Source: Candidatus Phytoplasma australiense (lineage in GTDB: Bacteria; Bacillota_I; Bacilli_A; Acholeplasmatales; Acholeplasmataceae). Taken from it: a DNA stretch of 64,000 nucleotides. The DNA lies in NCBI GenBank assembly GCA_000069925.1, contig AM422018.1, forward strand, positions 372,001 through 436,000, read 5' to 3'. Positions 25,246-33,507 of the stretch are shown piece by piece (the stretch's first letter is position 1; every line of letters begins with the position of its first letter). The notes under the pieces are model-generated. The model saw nothing but the letters and a program-made list of their open reading frames with translations, was not told the origin of the DNA and ran no database searches. The position numbers were made by a program, and so were the translations under genes.

Positions 25246-25337
25246 AATTTATTTACCTTTCTTGATAATGGTGATAATTAATCATATCACTTATCACCAT
25301 TATACAACTTTATTAATAAAATAATTAGCTAAAATAA

Positions 25338-26960
25338 TTATTTATTTGGAATCATAACTATTTCAGGGATTTTACCAACTCGTCTAGCTTGCAGGCGTTG
25401 TTGAGCACGAGCGTAACTCGGATTTTTTTGTTTTAATTCTTCTTTTTTAATATTCTCGTTTTCTTCTTTTGTTTCTAATTTTTGTTCTAAGTGATATTTT
25501 CTTCTTAATAATTCGTCAGTGTATGGAACTTCTTTGTATTTCTTTTTTAATTCTTCGATAATGGTTGTGTATTCATCAATCCAAGTTCTAAAATCTTTTT
25601 TTATATCTTTATTTAATTTTTCAGACTTTTTGGTTTCTTCCTTTAAATTATCTTCATTTTGACGGAGTTTATAATCACCTAATTTTTTTTCGTAATCTTT
25701 GTAGTCAGCGTTAAGTTTGGCTAAATCACGGTCAATATCTCGAGTATACATTTCTAAAGCTTCTTTGGTAATCATTGGTGGATGTTCTTTGTTTTCATTA
25801 GCTACTTCATTATACATGTGCCATAAACGGTGCCCTTCGTGAAGAACTAAAGCAACTTTTGACATACCTTGAGCGAACTTACGCGTAACACTTATTGTTT
25901 TATCTAAAGCTTTGAGACCCGCTGTTCCAGGGATTAAGTCAGTAACTTTATCAAAACCTTTGAAGACCCATTTGGCAATATTTCCTGCTGATGCTTCATG
26001 TTCTTTTTCATAAGTTATCATGCGGTTATACATTTCTCGATATTTTACTTTTAGGGATTGATATAATTCTTTTTCAAGTTTGATTTCTTCAAGTTTTTTA
26101 TTGACTTCATCAATTTCTTTTTGGATTTCAGCACGTCGTTCTTGTACAGATTGGATTTGGTTAAATAGTGATTTTTCATCATCAGATAAAGTTTGAAATC
26201 TTTTTTGTAAATCTTTTTTTAACATTTCAGCGCTATCTAATAAACCTTGGTATTTTTCTTGGGTTGCTTCTAATTTACCAATTTGAACTTTGATTTTTAC
26301 AATTTCACCAACTATCTCTAAAATTTCAGCTTGGAGTTTATCGATTTCCGCTTGTAATCTAATTTTATCATCAGGAGAAGCTAAATTTTTTTCTTCTTGT
26401 TTTTGTTCAATTTCTTTTTCTTTGCCTTCTTTTTGTTGTTCTAATTGGATTAGTTTGCCTTTTAAGATAGTAATATTTTTGTCATTTTCACTTAATTTTT
26501 CTTTTATTTCTTTAATTTTCTTTTCATTGTTATCTAGTGCCTTTTTAATTTTATCTTTGGCTTCTTGGGTTAATTCTTTTTGTTCGTAAAGCTCTTTAAG
26601 TTCTCTTTCACAATTTTGTAATTCCTTTTCCCAATCTTTTTTTAAACCATGATAATTATTAATCGTTTCATCGTATTTTTTAATTGCTTCATCAATTTTT
26701 CCGATTAATTGGCCTGTGTATTTACTTGATGGTTCAGATTTATCAGATTTATGAAAGAAAGATAAGTAAAGAAAACTGAAAAGACCAACAATGATTAAAA
26801 AGTAAATTAAATAGCTTTTTAGGGTTGTAGTTTGTTGATTATGAGAAAATTTGTTTTTGATGAAACAAAAAAGACCAAAAACAGTAGTAGCAAACAAAAA
26901 CCATGTTAAATAAGATTTTAAGGTAATAAAACCTTTTAGTACGTCTAATGGCGATAACAT
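25338..26960 (-). CDS. Membrane-anchored coiled-coil protein, 540 residues
   Basis: Two hydrophobic segments near the N-terminus (YLTWFLFATTVFGLFCF and YLIYFLIIVGLFSFLYLSFF), then about 450 residues of charged coiled coil. A central stretch (LQAEILEIVGEIVKIKVQIG) is shared with the gene interrupted by PMU-I. A less regular part (KWVFKGFDKVTDLIPGTAGL) sits near residue 330. AGGAGG precedes the ATG, overlapping the upstream stop, so it is co-translated with the AAA+ gene. It may form a membrane complex with that ATPase; inferred from adjacency. Confidence 0.8.
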   Translation of the reverse strand: MLSPLDVLKGFITLKSYLTWFLFATTVFGLFCFIKNKFSHNQQTTTLKSYLIYFLIIVGLFSFLYLSFFHKSDKSEPSSKYTGQLIGKIDEAIKKYDETINNYHGLKKDWEKELQNCERELKELYEQKELTQEAKDKIKKALDNNEKKIKEIKEKLSENDKNITILKGKLIQLEQQKEGKEKEIEQKQEEKNLASPDDKIRLQAEIDKLQAEILEIVGEIVKIKVQIGKLEATQEKYQGLLDSAEMLKKDLQKRFQTLSDDEKSLFNQIQSVQERRAEIQKEIDEVNKKLEEIKLEKELYQSLKVKYREMYNRMITYEKEHEASAGNIAKWVFKGFDKVTDLIPGTAGLKALDKTISVTRKFAQGMSKVALVLHEGHRLWHMYNEVANENKEHPPMITKEALEMYTRDIDRDLAKLNADYKDYEKKLGDYKLRQNEDNLKEETKKSEKLNKDIKKDFRTWIDEYTTIIEELKKKYKEVPYTDELLRRKYHLEQKLETKEENENIKKEELKQKNPSYARAQQRLQARRVGKIPEIVMIPNK

Positions 26961-26963
26961 ATA

Positions 26964-27959
26964 TTATTCACCTCCTTTCGGTTTTAATTGATTTTCAATG
27001 TGATCTAATAAAGTGGTATCTGGTGAAATTATTAATTGATAAGCTTGTTTTAAGTCTTCTTTTTTGATTTCATTTCTTTTGTTTCCCCCTTTACCACGGT
27101 TTTTAGCAAAAATACTAACAGTGGTTTTAAACAAGTTTTCTAAGGTACGATTAGCTTTTAAGAATTGTTGATTTTGTGGTAATCTTTCCAAAGCTTCGTT
27201 AATTACTTCAAATAAATACTGTTTTGCTTCTTCACTGTAAGGATTTTTTCTTTTCTTAATTAAGAATTCTAGCATTTGTTGACGTTCGGCTTTATTTCCT
27301 GGTTTAACTTCAATGTTAAAATCAAATCTTGATTTAATCGCTTCATCAATTAAATGATATTGATTTGTTGCCCCAATGATGAAAATTGGTTTATCAGGAT
27401 TATTATTCATAGAAGTCATTTCAGTTTTAAAAGCATTTACTACATTAGCGGTTTCTGAAATTGCTTCTAACATGCTTATATTAGTAAAAATAGTTTCACA
27501 TTCATCTAAAAAGATGATCGCCCCATTACATTCTTCGGCAACAATTCTTGCATCTTCAAATAAATCTTTTACCATTTTCGGCGCTACCCCTTTATACTTT
27601 TGGGAAAAAAGGGCACTATTTACTTCAAAGAATGGTAAATTAGTTTCTTTGGCAAGAGCACGTGCTAAGGTAGTTTTACCTGTTCCAGGACACCCATACA
27701 TTAAAATTCCTAGGGGTGGTTCAACTTGTCCAATACCTTGGTAGTTTTCAGGATTTTTTAAATAATCAATAAATCCTTGAACTGCTTTTAATTCTTCTTT
27801 AAACCCAATTAATTTGTCAAAACCGATAAATTTTTGGGGTTCTTTAAATTTTGAAACAACTCCTTCTTCTGTCTTCTGTTTTGGGTTAGTAAAAGAATAA
27901 TTATTATTTAATAAATTTTGTTCTTTCTTTTTGGTTTCTGTTTGGTTAAGATTATTCAT
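26964..27959 (-). CDS. hflB: Soluble FtsH-like AAA+ ATPase, 331 residues
   Basis: AAA+ core with Walker A GCPGTGKT (89-96), Walker B IIFLDE (Asp152, Glu153), sensor IFIIGATNQ and the arginine finger SRFDFNIEV. It has neither the FtsH membrane segment nor the zinc-protease domain. The small membrane protein encoded just before it (overlap 8 bases) may supply the anchor. It differs from the PMU-I AAA+ protein, having no coiled coil or C-terminal module. Confidence 0.87.
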   Translation of the reverse strand: MNNLNQTETKKKEQNLLNNNYSFTNPKQKTEEGVVSKFKEPQKFIGFDKLIGFKEELKAVQGFIDYLKNPENYQGIGQVEPPLGILMYGCPGTGKTTLARALAKETNLPFFEVNSALFSQKYKGVAPKMVKDLFEDARIVAEECNGAIIFLDECETIFTNISMLEAISETANVVNAFKTEMTSMNNNPDKPIFIIGATNQYHLIDEAIKSRFDFNIEVKPGNKAERQQMLEFLIKKRKNPYSEEAKQYLFEVINEALERLPQNQQFLKANRTLENLFKTTVSIFAKNRGKGGNKRNEIKKEDLKQAYQLIISPDTTLLDHIENQLKPKGGE

Positions 27960-28137
27960 TTTGGTTGGGGGGGGATTTTATTTCTTTTTTTAAAGAAATA
28001 ATTTCTTCTTCGGTTTGGCTTAAAGTTTGATGATGAATCCAGATATAAGTTGCTAACCAAAATAAAAAAAATAAAATGATAATTGCCATTACTTTTAATA
28101 AAAGTGGTTTGGCGGAAGGTTGGTTTTTGATTTCCAT
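27952..28137 (-). CDS. Single-pass membrane protein, 61 residues
   Basis: MEIKNQPSAKPLLLKVMAII, membrane segment to about residue 36, then a short charged tail. It overlaps the AAA+ start by 8 bases. A second copy at 40934 is cut by PMU-II. Perhaps the membrane partner of the ATPase. Confidence 0.72.
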   Translation of the reverse strand: MEIKNQPSAKPLLLKVMAIIILFFLFWLATYIWIHHQTLSQTEEEIISLKKEIKSPPNQNE

Positions 28138-28156
28138 AATTTATTTCCTTTCTCAA

Positions 28157-28194
28157 ATAAGACTAAGTTAAAAAACTTAGTCTTATTTCTTTTA
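28157..28194. terminator. Symmetrical hairpin between small genes
   Basis: AAGACTAAGTT and AACTTAGTCTT pair around AAAAA, with T-rich DNA on both sides. Also present at 40885-40915, so it is kept with the gene pair. Confidence 0.7.
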
Positions 28195-28195
28195 A

Positions 28196-28825
28196 TTAAG
28201 CTAATTGCTTAATTTTGTTTTCAATAGTTTGGCCACCGCCACCCAACGTATTGCCATCTTTATCCACTAATTCATAGTCAAGAACTAAAGTTAAGAGTGG
28301 ATTTGTTGCTTTAACAAAGTCGTTTTGTTCTAATTTAATTTGAATGTTGATATTACCTTTGCCATCTTTATCGATAACCATTTGTTGGCGTTTGGTGTCA
28401 TCATAAATTGTGTTATTGTTTTTAACTTCTAAATTAAAGAGTGTTTCAGGATTAGAAAAAGTGTTATGAGTTTCATATTTTGGAGTTATTTTAAGGTATA
28501 AAGGAACACTAACGTCCAATCCTTTTGCGTTTAGAAGAGCTTGATGATTAATAGTAACGACATGATGATGTTTGTTTGGATTTAAATTAGGTAGTGGTAA
28601 AGGGATAAGGGTTTTATCTTCATTGTTACCGCTGATTCTATTTACTTCAAATAAAAGGGCATCATTTTCGCTCATTAATTTAATTTTTTCTTGTTTTTGA
28701 CGAGCGAAATAATTATTAACAGCCACAATAGAACTAATGGCAAAAAATGAACAAATTAAAATTGACAGGACAATTATAATTTTGTTTTTAGTTTTGTTAT
28801 TTGGTTTTTGGTTATTGTTTTTAAT
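28196..28825 (-). CDS. Membrane-anchored protein with probable ATT start, 209 residues
   Basis: The paralogue at 40258-40875 begins with ATG eight bases after AGGAGG. Here the aligned codon is ATT (28825-28823) behind the same AGGAGGTAAATAAT. From it the frame reads a basic N-terminus, membrane segment (IVLSILICSFFAISSIVA) and a soluble domain ending NKIKQLA. A GTG at 28726 would remove the membrane segment. No known family; the soluble part looks beta-rich (NIQIKLEQNDFV, LTLVLDYELVDKDG). Confidence 0.65.
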   Translation of the reverse strand: MKNNNQKPNNKTKNKIIIVLSILICSFFAISSIVAVNNYFARQKQEKIKLMSENDALLFEVNRISGNNEDKTLIPLPLPNLNPNKHHHVVTINHQALLNAKGLDVSVPLYLKITPKYETHNTFSNPETLFNLEVKNNNTIYDDTKRQQMVIDKDGKGNINIQIKLEQNDFVKATNPLLTLVLDYELVDKDGNTLGGGGQTIENKIKQLA

Positions 28826-28827
28826 AA

Positions 28828-29151
28828 TTATTTACCTCCTAAGGTTGATTTAATGATATCAATCAAATTATTAATGCCTGTGGTTAACCAAGGGATTTGG
28901 TTTTGGTAATAAATAACATTGACATGTAAAATAAAATATAAAATGATTGTTAAATTTATAAATGTTTTAAATAAATTGCCTTTGTTGTTATTGTTGGGAG
29001 TTGTTTGGGTTGATTGTTTTTCTGGGGTGGTTGGTACTTTTACTACCGTTGTTTTGTTTGGTGTACTTGGTTTTGAATTTATTAATTTTTTATTTTTTAA
29101 TTCGGTTGTTTTTTTATTTGTTTTTTTCTTTTTTATTACTTTTTTAATCAT
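28828..29151 (-). CDS. Basic single-pass membrane protein, 107 residues
   Basis: MIKKVIKKKKTNKKTTELKN, a Thr/Pro-rich linker, then a membrane segment (TFINLTIILYFILHVNVIYY) and short tail. AAAGGAG precedes the ATG. A fragment of a second copy is at 40083-40254. Gene order with the next two genes is repeated there. Confidence 0.72.
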   Translation of the reverse strand: MIKKVIKKKKTNKKTTELKNKKLINSKPSTPNKTTVVKVPTTPEKQSTQTTPNNNNKGNLFKTFINLTIILYFILHVNVIYYQNQIPWLTTGINNLIDIIKSTLGGK

Positions 29152-29169
29152 TGTTTTTTCTCCTTTGTA

Positions 29170-29403
29170 TTAATTATTTATTTTTTTGTAATTTTCTAAA
29201 TCATCCTTTTCTTTTGATTCATTATTTGGTTTGGGAAGAATTGAAGATGATTTAGGGGTTTTAATTTCTTTTTGTGTTTCAGATTTATTATTGATTTCTG
29301 GCAATGGAAGAAAATTAAAAAAGATTTTTTTAATGATAAACATTAAAGCAGTTGTGAATAGGGCGCCAACGATAAATCCGATGGCGAAATTTAGATCATT
29401 CAT
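29170..29403 (-). CDS. Single-pass membrane protein, 77 residues (PMU-0)
   Basis: Homologue of 15955-16191 (MNDLNFAIGFIVGALFTTAL) with a shorter polar tail. Overlaps the upstream 146-residue gene by 8 bases, as in every other element. Confidence 0.8.
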   Translation of the reverse strand: MNDLNFAIGFIVGALFTTALMFIIKKIFFNFLPLPEINNKSETQKEIKTPKSSSILPKPNNESKEKDDLENYKKINN

Positions 29404-29836
29404 TTTCTTCCTCCTTCTTAATAATTGGGTTGATATTTTGCGATTTTAATTGTTTTTTTCTTGCTTTTTTCTCTTGCCAATGAGAAACTTTAACTCTTTG
29501 AACCATAATTTGGGATTGGAGTTTTTCTTGGTTTTCATTGATTTTATCTAGTTTTTTTAATAATTGTTTTTCTAAATATTCTTGTTTGGCATTTTGGATT
29601 TCTAAGTTTTTTAGTTTTTTGTTGGGGAAAAAGATGCCCAAAATTAAATCTTTGACGAAATTTAAAGTGTTTGCAATTAATTTAAAAATTGGTTTGAACC
29701 CAGAAACAATAAGAATGGTGAAAAGTGTTGTTTGGATTCCATCCATTCTTCGTTCAAGTATTTCGGTAGTGCTAAATCCTTTGGTATAATTTAGAATAAA
29801 ATTGCTAATTGTTGCAAATATTGAAAATAACCACAT
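29396..29836 (-). CDS. Membrane/coiled-coil protein, 146 residues (PMU-0)
   Basis: Homologue of 15522-15962; differs by only a few residues (GFSTTEIL, NFVKDL, KKLKNLEI). AGAAAGG precedes the ATG. Confidence 0.8.
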   Translation of the reverse strand: MWLFSIFATISNFILNYTKGFSTTEILERRMDGIQTTLFTILIVSGFKPIFKLIANTLNFVKDLILGIFFPNKKLKNLEIQNAKQEYLEKQLLKKLDKINENQEKLQSQIMVQRVKVSHWQEKKARKKQLKSQNINPIIKKEEENE

Positions 29837-30039
29837 ATTTTTTTACCTTTCTTAATAATCTTTAATAACTTTTCTTCGTTTTTTAGATAATTTCTTTTGT
29901 TTTTAAAAGTCTTCTTGGGGTGGTCTAAATTAAGCCATTTTCCTTTGGGCTGATTATATTTATTGGTTTTTTTCTTGGATTGGGAATTGCGGGATTTGAA
30001 ATAAGTCCCATTAAATGCTTCTGACATGCCGTCGCTCAT
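29791..30039 (-). pseudogene. MSDGMSEA-family gene with a frameshifted end
   Basis: MSDGMSEAFNGTYFKSRNSQ matches the intact copies. After KTFKNK the frame departs from the KKSFKKRRKVIKDY end seen in 58628-58816 and runs 46 bases into the next gene. An indel near 29880 is the likely cause. The product may still be made with an altered tail. Confidence 0.6.
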
Positions 30040-30040
30040 A

Positions 30041-30310
30041 TTATTCATTCTCCTTATTATTTTCTTTATCAAGTTTTTCTATTGATTCATCCAGTTTTTT
30101 ATGTGTTTTATCGAAATTATTTTTAGTTTCTTGTTTGAAATCCTTAATATTTTTTTCTAAATGTTCGCTTTTCAAATTGATATATTCTTTTAAATTATTA
30201 TGATTATTGAAATAAAAAGTAATGGGTATTGTTATAATAACACCAATTAAACAAATAATAATACTAATTAAATAAGGAACTGATTTAAATTGTTTTTTGA
30301 GTTGTTTCAT
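30041..30310 (-). CDS. Small membrane protein with C-terminal coiled coil, 89 residues
   Basis: MKQLKKQFKSVPYLISIIIC, membrane segment to about residue 34, then a helix ending DESIEKLDKENNKENE. AGGAGG lies 8 bases before the ATG. Its tail is shared with 50813-50980 and 58441-58626, which have a different, non-membrane N-terminus. Unknown. Confidence 0.75.
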   Translation of the reverse strand: MKQLKKQFKSVPYLISIIICLIGVIITIPITFYFNNHNNLKEYINLKSEHLEKNIKDFKQETKNNFDKTHKKLDESIEKLDKENNKENE

Positions 30311-30338
30311 TTTTAAAACCTCCTTTTTTATTTATTTT

Positions 30339-30930
30339 TTATTCCTCAGCTGAGGTAATTTCGTAAAGATTGTTGAGGGATTTTAAGATTTCATTTTTAT
30401 ATTGTAATTCAGCATCTTCATATCTTTCTTCTAAATCTTTTTTTAATTTTTCAGCACGAGATAACATATCTTGATACATTTTTTGTTTTGATTCTAATTT
30501 TTTGATTTCGATTTTTATTTTGTCGATTTTTCCAACCAATTCTATTACTTCATCTTGGAGTTTTTCAATTTCGGCTTGTGCAGTCTAATTTCTTCAATTT
30601 TGTTTGGGATTTTTGGGTTTTTAATTTCAATATTATACATTTTTTTAAGCGTTTTTGCATAAGATGGAGAAATTTCGCCACATTGATATTTAATTTTTTT
30701 TAATATTTCTTCTTTTTCGTCGCGTTGTTGTTCTAGTTTTTGTTGTTGTGGTTTTAAATCTTCTATTTTAGGTTGAATTGAATCCAGCTGGGTTTTTAAT
30801 TCTTCACATTCTTTTTGGGATTTATTAATACCAGTAGGGCGGTTTTTTCTGTTTTTTAAAAGTTCTAAACTTTTTTTCCAACTATTTTTTAGTTTATTGA
30901 TTTCTTCTTGTTCTCTCTTTGATAAATCCG
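30339..30930 (-). pseudogene. Remnant of a coiled-coil protein gene, chimeric and frameshifted
   Basis: From about 30928 the sequence reads DLSKREQEEINKLKNSW and onward, homologous to the gene interrupted by PMU-I. A two-base insertion near 30580 shifts frame, and the end (MLSRAEKLKKDLEERY to LYEITSAEE) is open again at 30339-30539. The upstream edge is joined to the first 30 bases of the MNDLNFAIG gene at shared GATAAATCC. Confidence 0.75.
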
Positions 30931-30945
30931 ATGGCGAAATTTAGA

Positions 30946-31386
30946 TCATTCATTTTCTTCCTCCTTCTTAATAATTGGGTTGATGTTTTGCGATTTTAGT
31001 TGTTTTTTTCTTGCTTTTTTCTCTTGCCAATGAGAAACTTTAATTCTTTGCATTTCTATTTGGGATTGGATTTTTTCTTGGTTTTCATTGATTTTATCTA
31101 GTTTTTTTAATAATTGTTTTTCTAAATATTCTTGTTTGGCATTTTGGATTTCTAAGTTTTTTAGTTTTTTGTTGGGGAAAAAGATGCCCAAAATTAAATC
31201 TTTGACGAAATTTAAAGTGTTTGCAATTAATTTAAAAATTGGTTTGAACCCAGAAACAATTAATATTGTAAAAATTACCGTCTGTATTGAATCTAGTCTT
31301 CTTTCCAAGATTTCTTTGGTGTTGAAGCCTTTGGTGTATTTCAAAAAGAAGTTCAGAATTGTTGTAAAAAGTGAAAAAATAAACAT
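30946..31386 (-). CDS. Membrane/coiled-coil protein, 146 residues, divergent N-terminus
   Basis: Homologue of 15522-15962. Residues 1-45 differ (MFIFSLFTTILNFFLKYTKG, SIQTVIFTILIVSG), while residues 46-146 are almost identical to the neighbouring 29396-29836 copy, consistent with partial gene conversion. AGAAAGGAAG precedes the ATG. Confidence 0.75.
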   Translation of the reverse strand: MFIFSLFTTILNFFLKYTKGFNTKEILERRLDSIQTVIFTILIVSGFKPIFKLIANTLNFVKDLILGIFFPNKKLKNLEIQNAKQEYLEKQLLKKLDKINENQEKIQSQIEMQRIKVSHWQEKKARKKQLKSQNINPIIKKEEENE

Positions 31387-31405
31387 TGAGGCTTCCTTTC
31401 TTCAT

Positions 31406-31437
31406 AAAAAAAGACCATTTTGGATGGCCTTTGATTT
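31406..31437 (-). terminator. Intrinsic terminator
   Basis: Minus-strand GGCCATCC-AAAA-TGGTC forms a stem (GGCCAT/ATGGTC) followed by TTTTTTT. It ends the HU transcript before the 146-residue gene. Confidence 0.75.
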
Positions 31438-31460
31438 GAGTTTTTTTGATAGGTTTTTTT

Positions 31461-31525
31461 ATTGAGGCAGCGTCTGCACTGCAATATGATATATCTTTTG
31501 GGAGTGTAAGAGACGCCGCCTCAAT
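31461..31525 (-). other. GC-rich long hairpin downstream of HU
   Basis: ATTGAGGCGGCGTCT (31525-31511) pairs along all 15 positions with AGACGCTGCCTCAAT (31475-31461) in the minus-strand RNA, with one G-U pair that would be a mismatch in plus-strand RNA. The 35-base loop has an inner CACT/AGTG pair. Far more GC-rich than its surroundings and no T run follows. Confidence 0.6.
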
Positions 31526-31546
31526 GTTTAAGATAAGGTTATTTTA

Positions 31547-31858
31547 TTATAATTCGATGTCGCGTACTTCTTCTTTGATTGTTCGTGAAGGTCTAAAAAC
31601 GACTGCGGTTTTTTCAGGTATTTCAATTTGTTCGCCTGTTTGTGGATTGCGTCCTAAACGTGCTTGCCTGTGTCTTAAAGCGAATGTTCCAATTGAAGGT
31701 GATAAAATTACTTCGTCGTTAGCAGCTATAGCTTCGAATAAAACTTGTTCAAATGCATTGTAAAATTCTTCTGTTTGAACGATAGAAATGTTTTGACGTT
31801 TTGCAATAGCTCTGATTAATTCTTTTTTTGTCATTCTCATTAATTCTCTTTGTGCCAT
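31547..31858 (-). CDS. himA: HU/IHF-type DNA-binding protein (PMU-0)
   Basis: A 103-residue HU protein with KKELIRAIAKRQNISIVQTE and the arm GRNPQTGEQIEIPEKTAVVF. More divergent from the PMU-I to PMU-III copies than they are from each other. GAAAGGAGG precedes the ATG, and a CTCGGCG element lies 45 bases upstream. Confidence 0.92.
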   Translation of the reverse strand: MAQRELMRMTKKELIRAIAKRQNISIVQTEEFYNAFEQVLFEAIAANDEVILSPSIGTFALRHRQARLGRNPQTGEQIEIPEKTAVVFRPSRTIKEEVRDIEL

Positions 31859-31897
31859 ATTGTGTTTCCTCCTTTCTTTGTATGATTTGTTGGTTGT

Positions 31898-31922
31898 TTG
31901 TTGCCGAGGCGTTGTGTTGTTA
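31898..31922 (-). promoter_or_regulatory. CTCGGCG-type intergenic element, copy 3
   Basis: Minus-strand ACAACACAACGCCTCGGCAA, about 42 bases before the HU ATG. Confidence 0.45.
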
Positions 31923-32035
31923 TTTTGTTGTTGGAAAAAATATATTAAGCGTTAATTTATTTTTATTTGTTGCATTCATTGCTTCAACTTTTGTATTATT
32001 GTCTATTTTTGCTTTTAGTTATTTTTTCCGTTTTG

Positions 32036-32058
32036 GTTATTCGCTGAGGCGTTGGTGC
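32036..32058 (-). promoter_or_regulatory. CTCGGCG-type intergenic element, copy 4
   Basis: Minus-strand CGCACCAACGCCTCAGCGAA (CTCAGCG variant) directly after a terminator. No gene start is close; it may serve the HU gene from further upstream or be a relic. Confidence 0.3.
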
Positions 32059-32067
32059 GAATTGGTA

Positions 32068-32092
32068 AAACCAAGACCCTTGAAAGGGTCTG
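32068..32092 (-). terminator. Intrinsic terminator
   Basis: Minus-strand CAGACCCTT-TC-AAGGGTCTTGG stem with TTTTACC after. It ends the transcript of the 71-residue membrane protein gene. Confidence 0.65.
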
Positions 32093-32146
32093 GAGTTAGT
32101 TAGTTGATTGGTGACAATCGGATTTTAGAAGGGAATCATGTGATAC

Positions 32147-32227
32147 TTAATTGTTAGCATTTGTTTGATTTCGGCCTTCAGATGGTCTAGTTTCTGTTTG
32201 CGGTTGGTTCGCTTGTTGCGTTTGCGT
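32147..32227 (-). other. Open in-frame continuation after the stop at 32228
   Basis: Beyond GSQE-TAA the frame continues TQTQQANQPQTETRPSEGRN and ends at TAA 32147-32149. The composition (Gln, Thr, Asn) matches the tail before the stop, so the gene was probably longer. Confidence 0.45.
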
Positions 32228-32443
32228 TTACTCTTGTGAACCTGTGTTGGCTTGTGGTTGGTTTGTTTCAGCTGCCTTTCTTTCAGCTTCTGTTTGAGTT
32301 TGGTGATGCAAAGCTTCGCTGCCGCCTGCTTGTGGGTCTTGTGTTCTATTGGTGTTGAATAATCTATAACTTATAAAAATCATTCCCAATAAAGCTAAAA
32401 TAGCAAAAAACCAAGTGGCATTTCTTCGAAATTGTGGGGTCAT
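32228..32443 (-). CDS. Single-pass membrane protein with polar tail, 71 residues
   Basis: MTPQFRRNATWFFAILALLG, membrane segment, then a Gln/Thr/Glu-rich tail ending NTGSQE. AAAGGAGAAAACTT before ATG 32443 fixes the start. Unknown family. The Gln-rich tail is probably exposed outside or in a disordered linker. Confidence 0.7.
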   Translation of the reverse strand: MTPQFRRNATWFFAILALLGMIFISYRLFNTNRTQDPQAGGSEALHHQTQTEAERKAAETNQPQANTGSQE

Positions 32444-32539
32444 AAGTTTTCTCCTTTCTGTCGTTTTGTTTATTCTCATACAGTTTAACGTCTTGAATGG
32501 ATTGGACAAGGAAATAAATGACTTTTAAATTGTTGTCGA

Positions 32540-33175
32540 TTAGAAGTTTTTGAAGAGGGAAATACGTTTGATTAAGGGGTTGTCAATTACTGCTTGTTTA
32601 GTTTTTTCAAGTAGTTCTAAATATTGTTTGCCTGCTTGAACCATTTTTTGGTGATAGTTGGGGTCGGGCATTATTCTTTTGACGAAGTTTTTTTGGTCGT
32701 TGAAGTAAACTAAAAAATAAGCATATTTTGCTTTGGAGCAGTAAAGTTGGCATTGAACTTGACACCAATAATACATCGGGACATTGTTGGTGATAAAAAA
32801 TGTTTCCCAGGATGATGAAATTGAGCCATCTGGAGAAGTGTAGGGGCATTTGATTTCTAAAAGCGTATTTGTGGATTCGTTGTAGCCATCTAAGGAAGCT
32901 GAAAAGATTTGGTCTTGGTCATCAACGAAATTCACAGGTTCGTAAGTTTTTTTGATTGCTTTTTCAAAAAAGTTTCTTGCTAAAGGTTCTGTTGCGGTAC
33001 CGTGTTTGACGTATTCATTAGTGATAAATGGAGAACCAAATATTTTATCGTGGATTAAAGTGTCTTGGGATTTAAATGGGTTGTCGCCTGTGATTGAGGC
33101 AACTTCCGAGGCGTTGATATATTTTGTGCGGTGTTGGTACCATTCTTTGGTGTTTTGTTTTAGTTCTATTTTCAT
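32540..33175 (-). CDS. YqaJ-like (lambda exonuclease family) recombinase nuclease
   Basis: A 211-residue nuclease of the phage YqaJ/lambda-exonuclease fold that resects DNA ends for single-strand annealing. Motifs seen: TKEWYQHRTKYINASEVASI at the N-terminus, KHGTATEPLARNFFE, the catalytic pair SASLDGYN and LLEIKCP (Asp, Glu-x-Lys), then YWCQVQCQLYCSKAKYAYFL. Length is normal. With SSB on the same strand it points to phage-type recombination in PMU-0. AAGGAG precedes the ATG. Confidence 0.88.
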   Translation of the reverse strand: MKIELKQNTKEWYQHRTKYINASEVASITGDNPFKSQDTLIHDKIFGSPFITNEYVKHGTATEPLARNFFEKAIKKTYEPVNFVDDQDQIFSASLDGYNESTNTLLEIKCPYTSPDGSISSSWETFFITNNVPMYYWCQVQCQLYCSKAKYAYFLVYFNDQKNFVKRIMPDPNYHQKMVQAGKQYLELLEKTKQAVIDNPLIKRISLFKNF

Positions 33176-33507
33176 AATTTTCTCCTTATTTTGAAATTAA
33201 TAGTGATTTTGTGGTTTTTCCGAGCGTGTTGTGTTGTGATTTTTAATGAAAGTTAAATAAATGCCCTTATTTGGGCTTGATTTGGAAATAAGGTATTTAT
33301 AACTCAAAAGTTTCTGAAAAAGGCGAATAAGGGGTAAAATAACGAGTCAGTTTTTCGCTCGTATTTGACCTTATTTGCTTCTAATTTTTAAATTAGGTAT
33401 TATAACTCAAATGGTGTTAAAAAAAGATGAAAAAAGGGCAAAATAAAGAGATTTTTTTGAAAATGCGTTATTTTATGCCTTTGAGGGTGAAAAGTGTTTT
33501 TTGTGGA
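33176..33507 (-). other. Intergenic region with weak terminator and CTCGGCG element, copy 5
   Basis: About 330 bases with no gene. It holds minus-strand AACACAACACGCTCGGAAAA at 33218-33238 (43 bases before the YqaJ ATG) and a GCCC/GGGC hairpin at 33263-33276 followed by ATTTATTT. Several GGGCAAAATA-like strings (33344, 33444) recall the ACTCAAAATTTTGCCC site. Nothing else is seen. Confidence 0.5.

Noticed and set aside
25079-25324. 81-codon plus-strand frame at the PMU-I right end
   Set aside because: It spans promoter and terminal repeat and overlaps the interrupted gene's 5' end antisense.
24556-25337. Array-like AT repeats considered as CRISPR
   Set aside because: No regular repeat-spacer spacing and no cas genes anywhere in the window.
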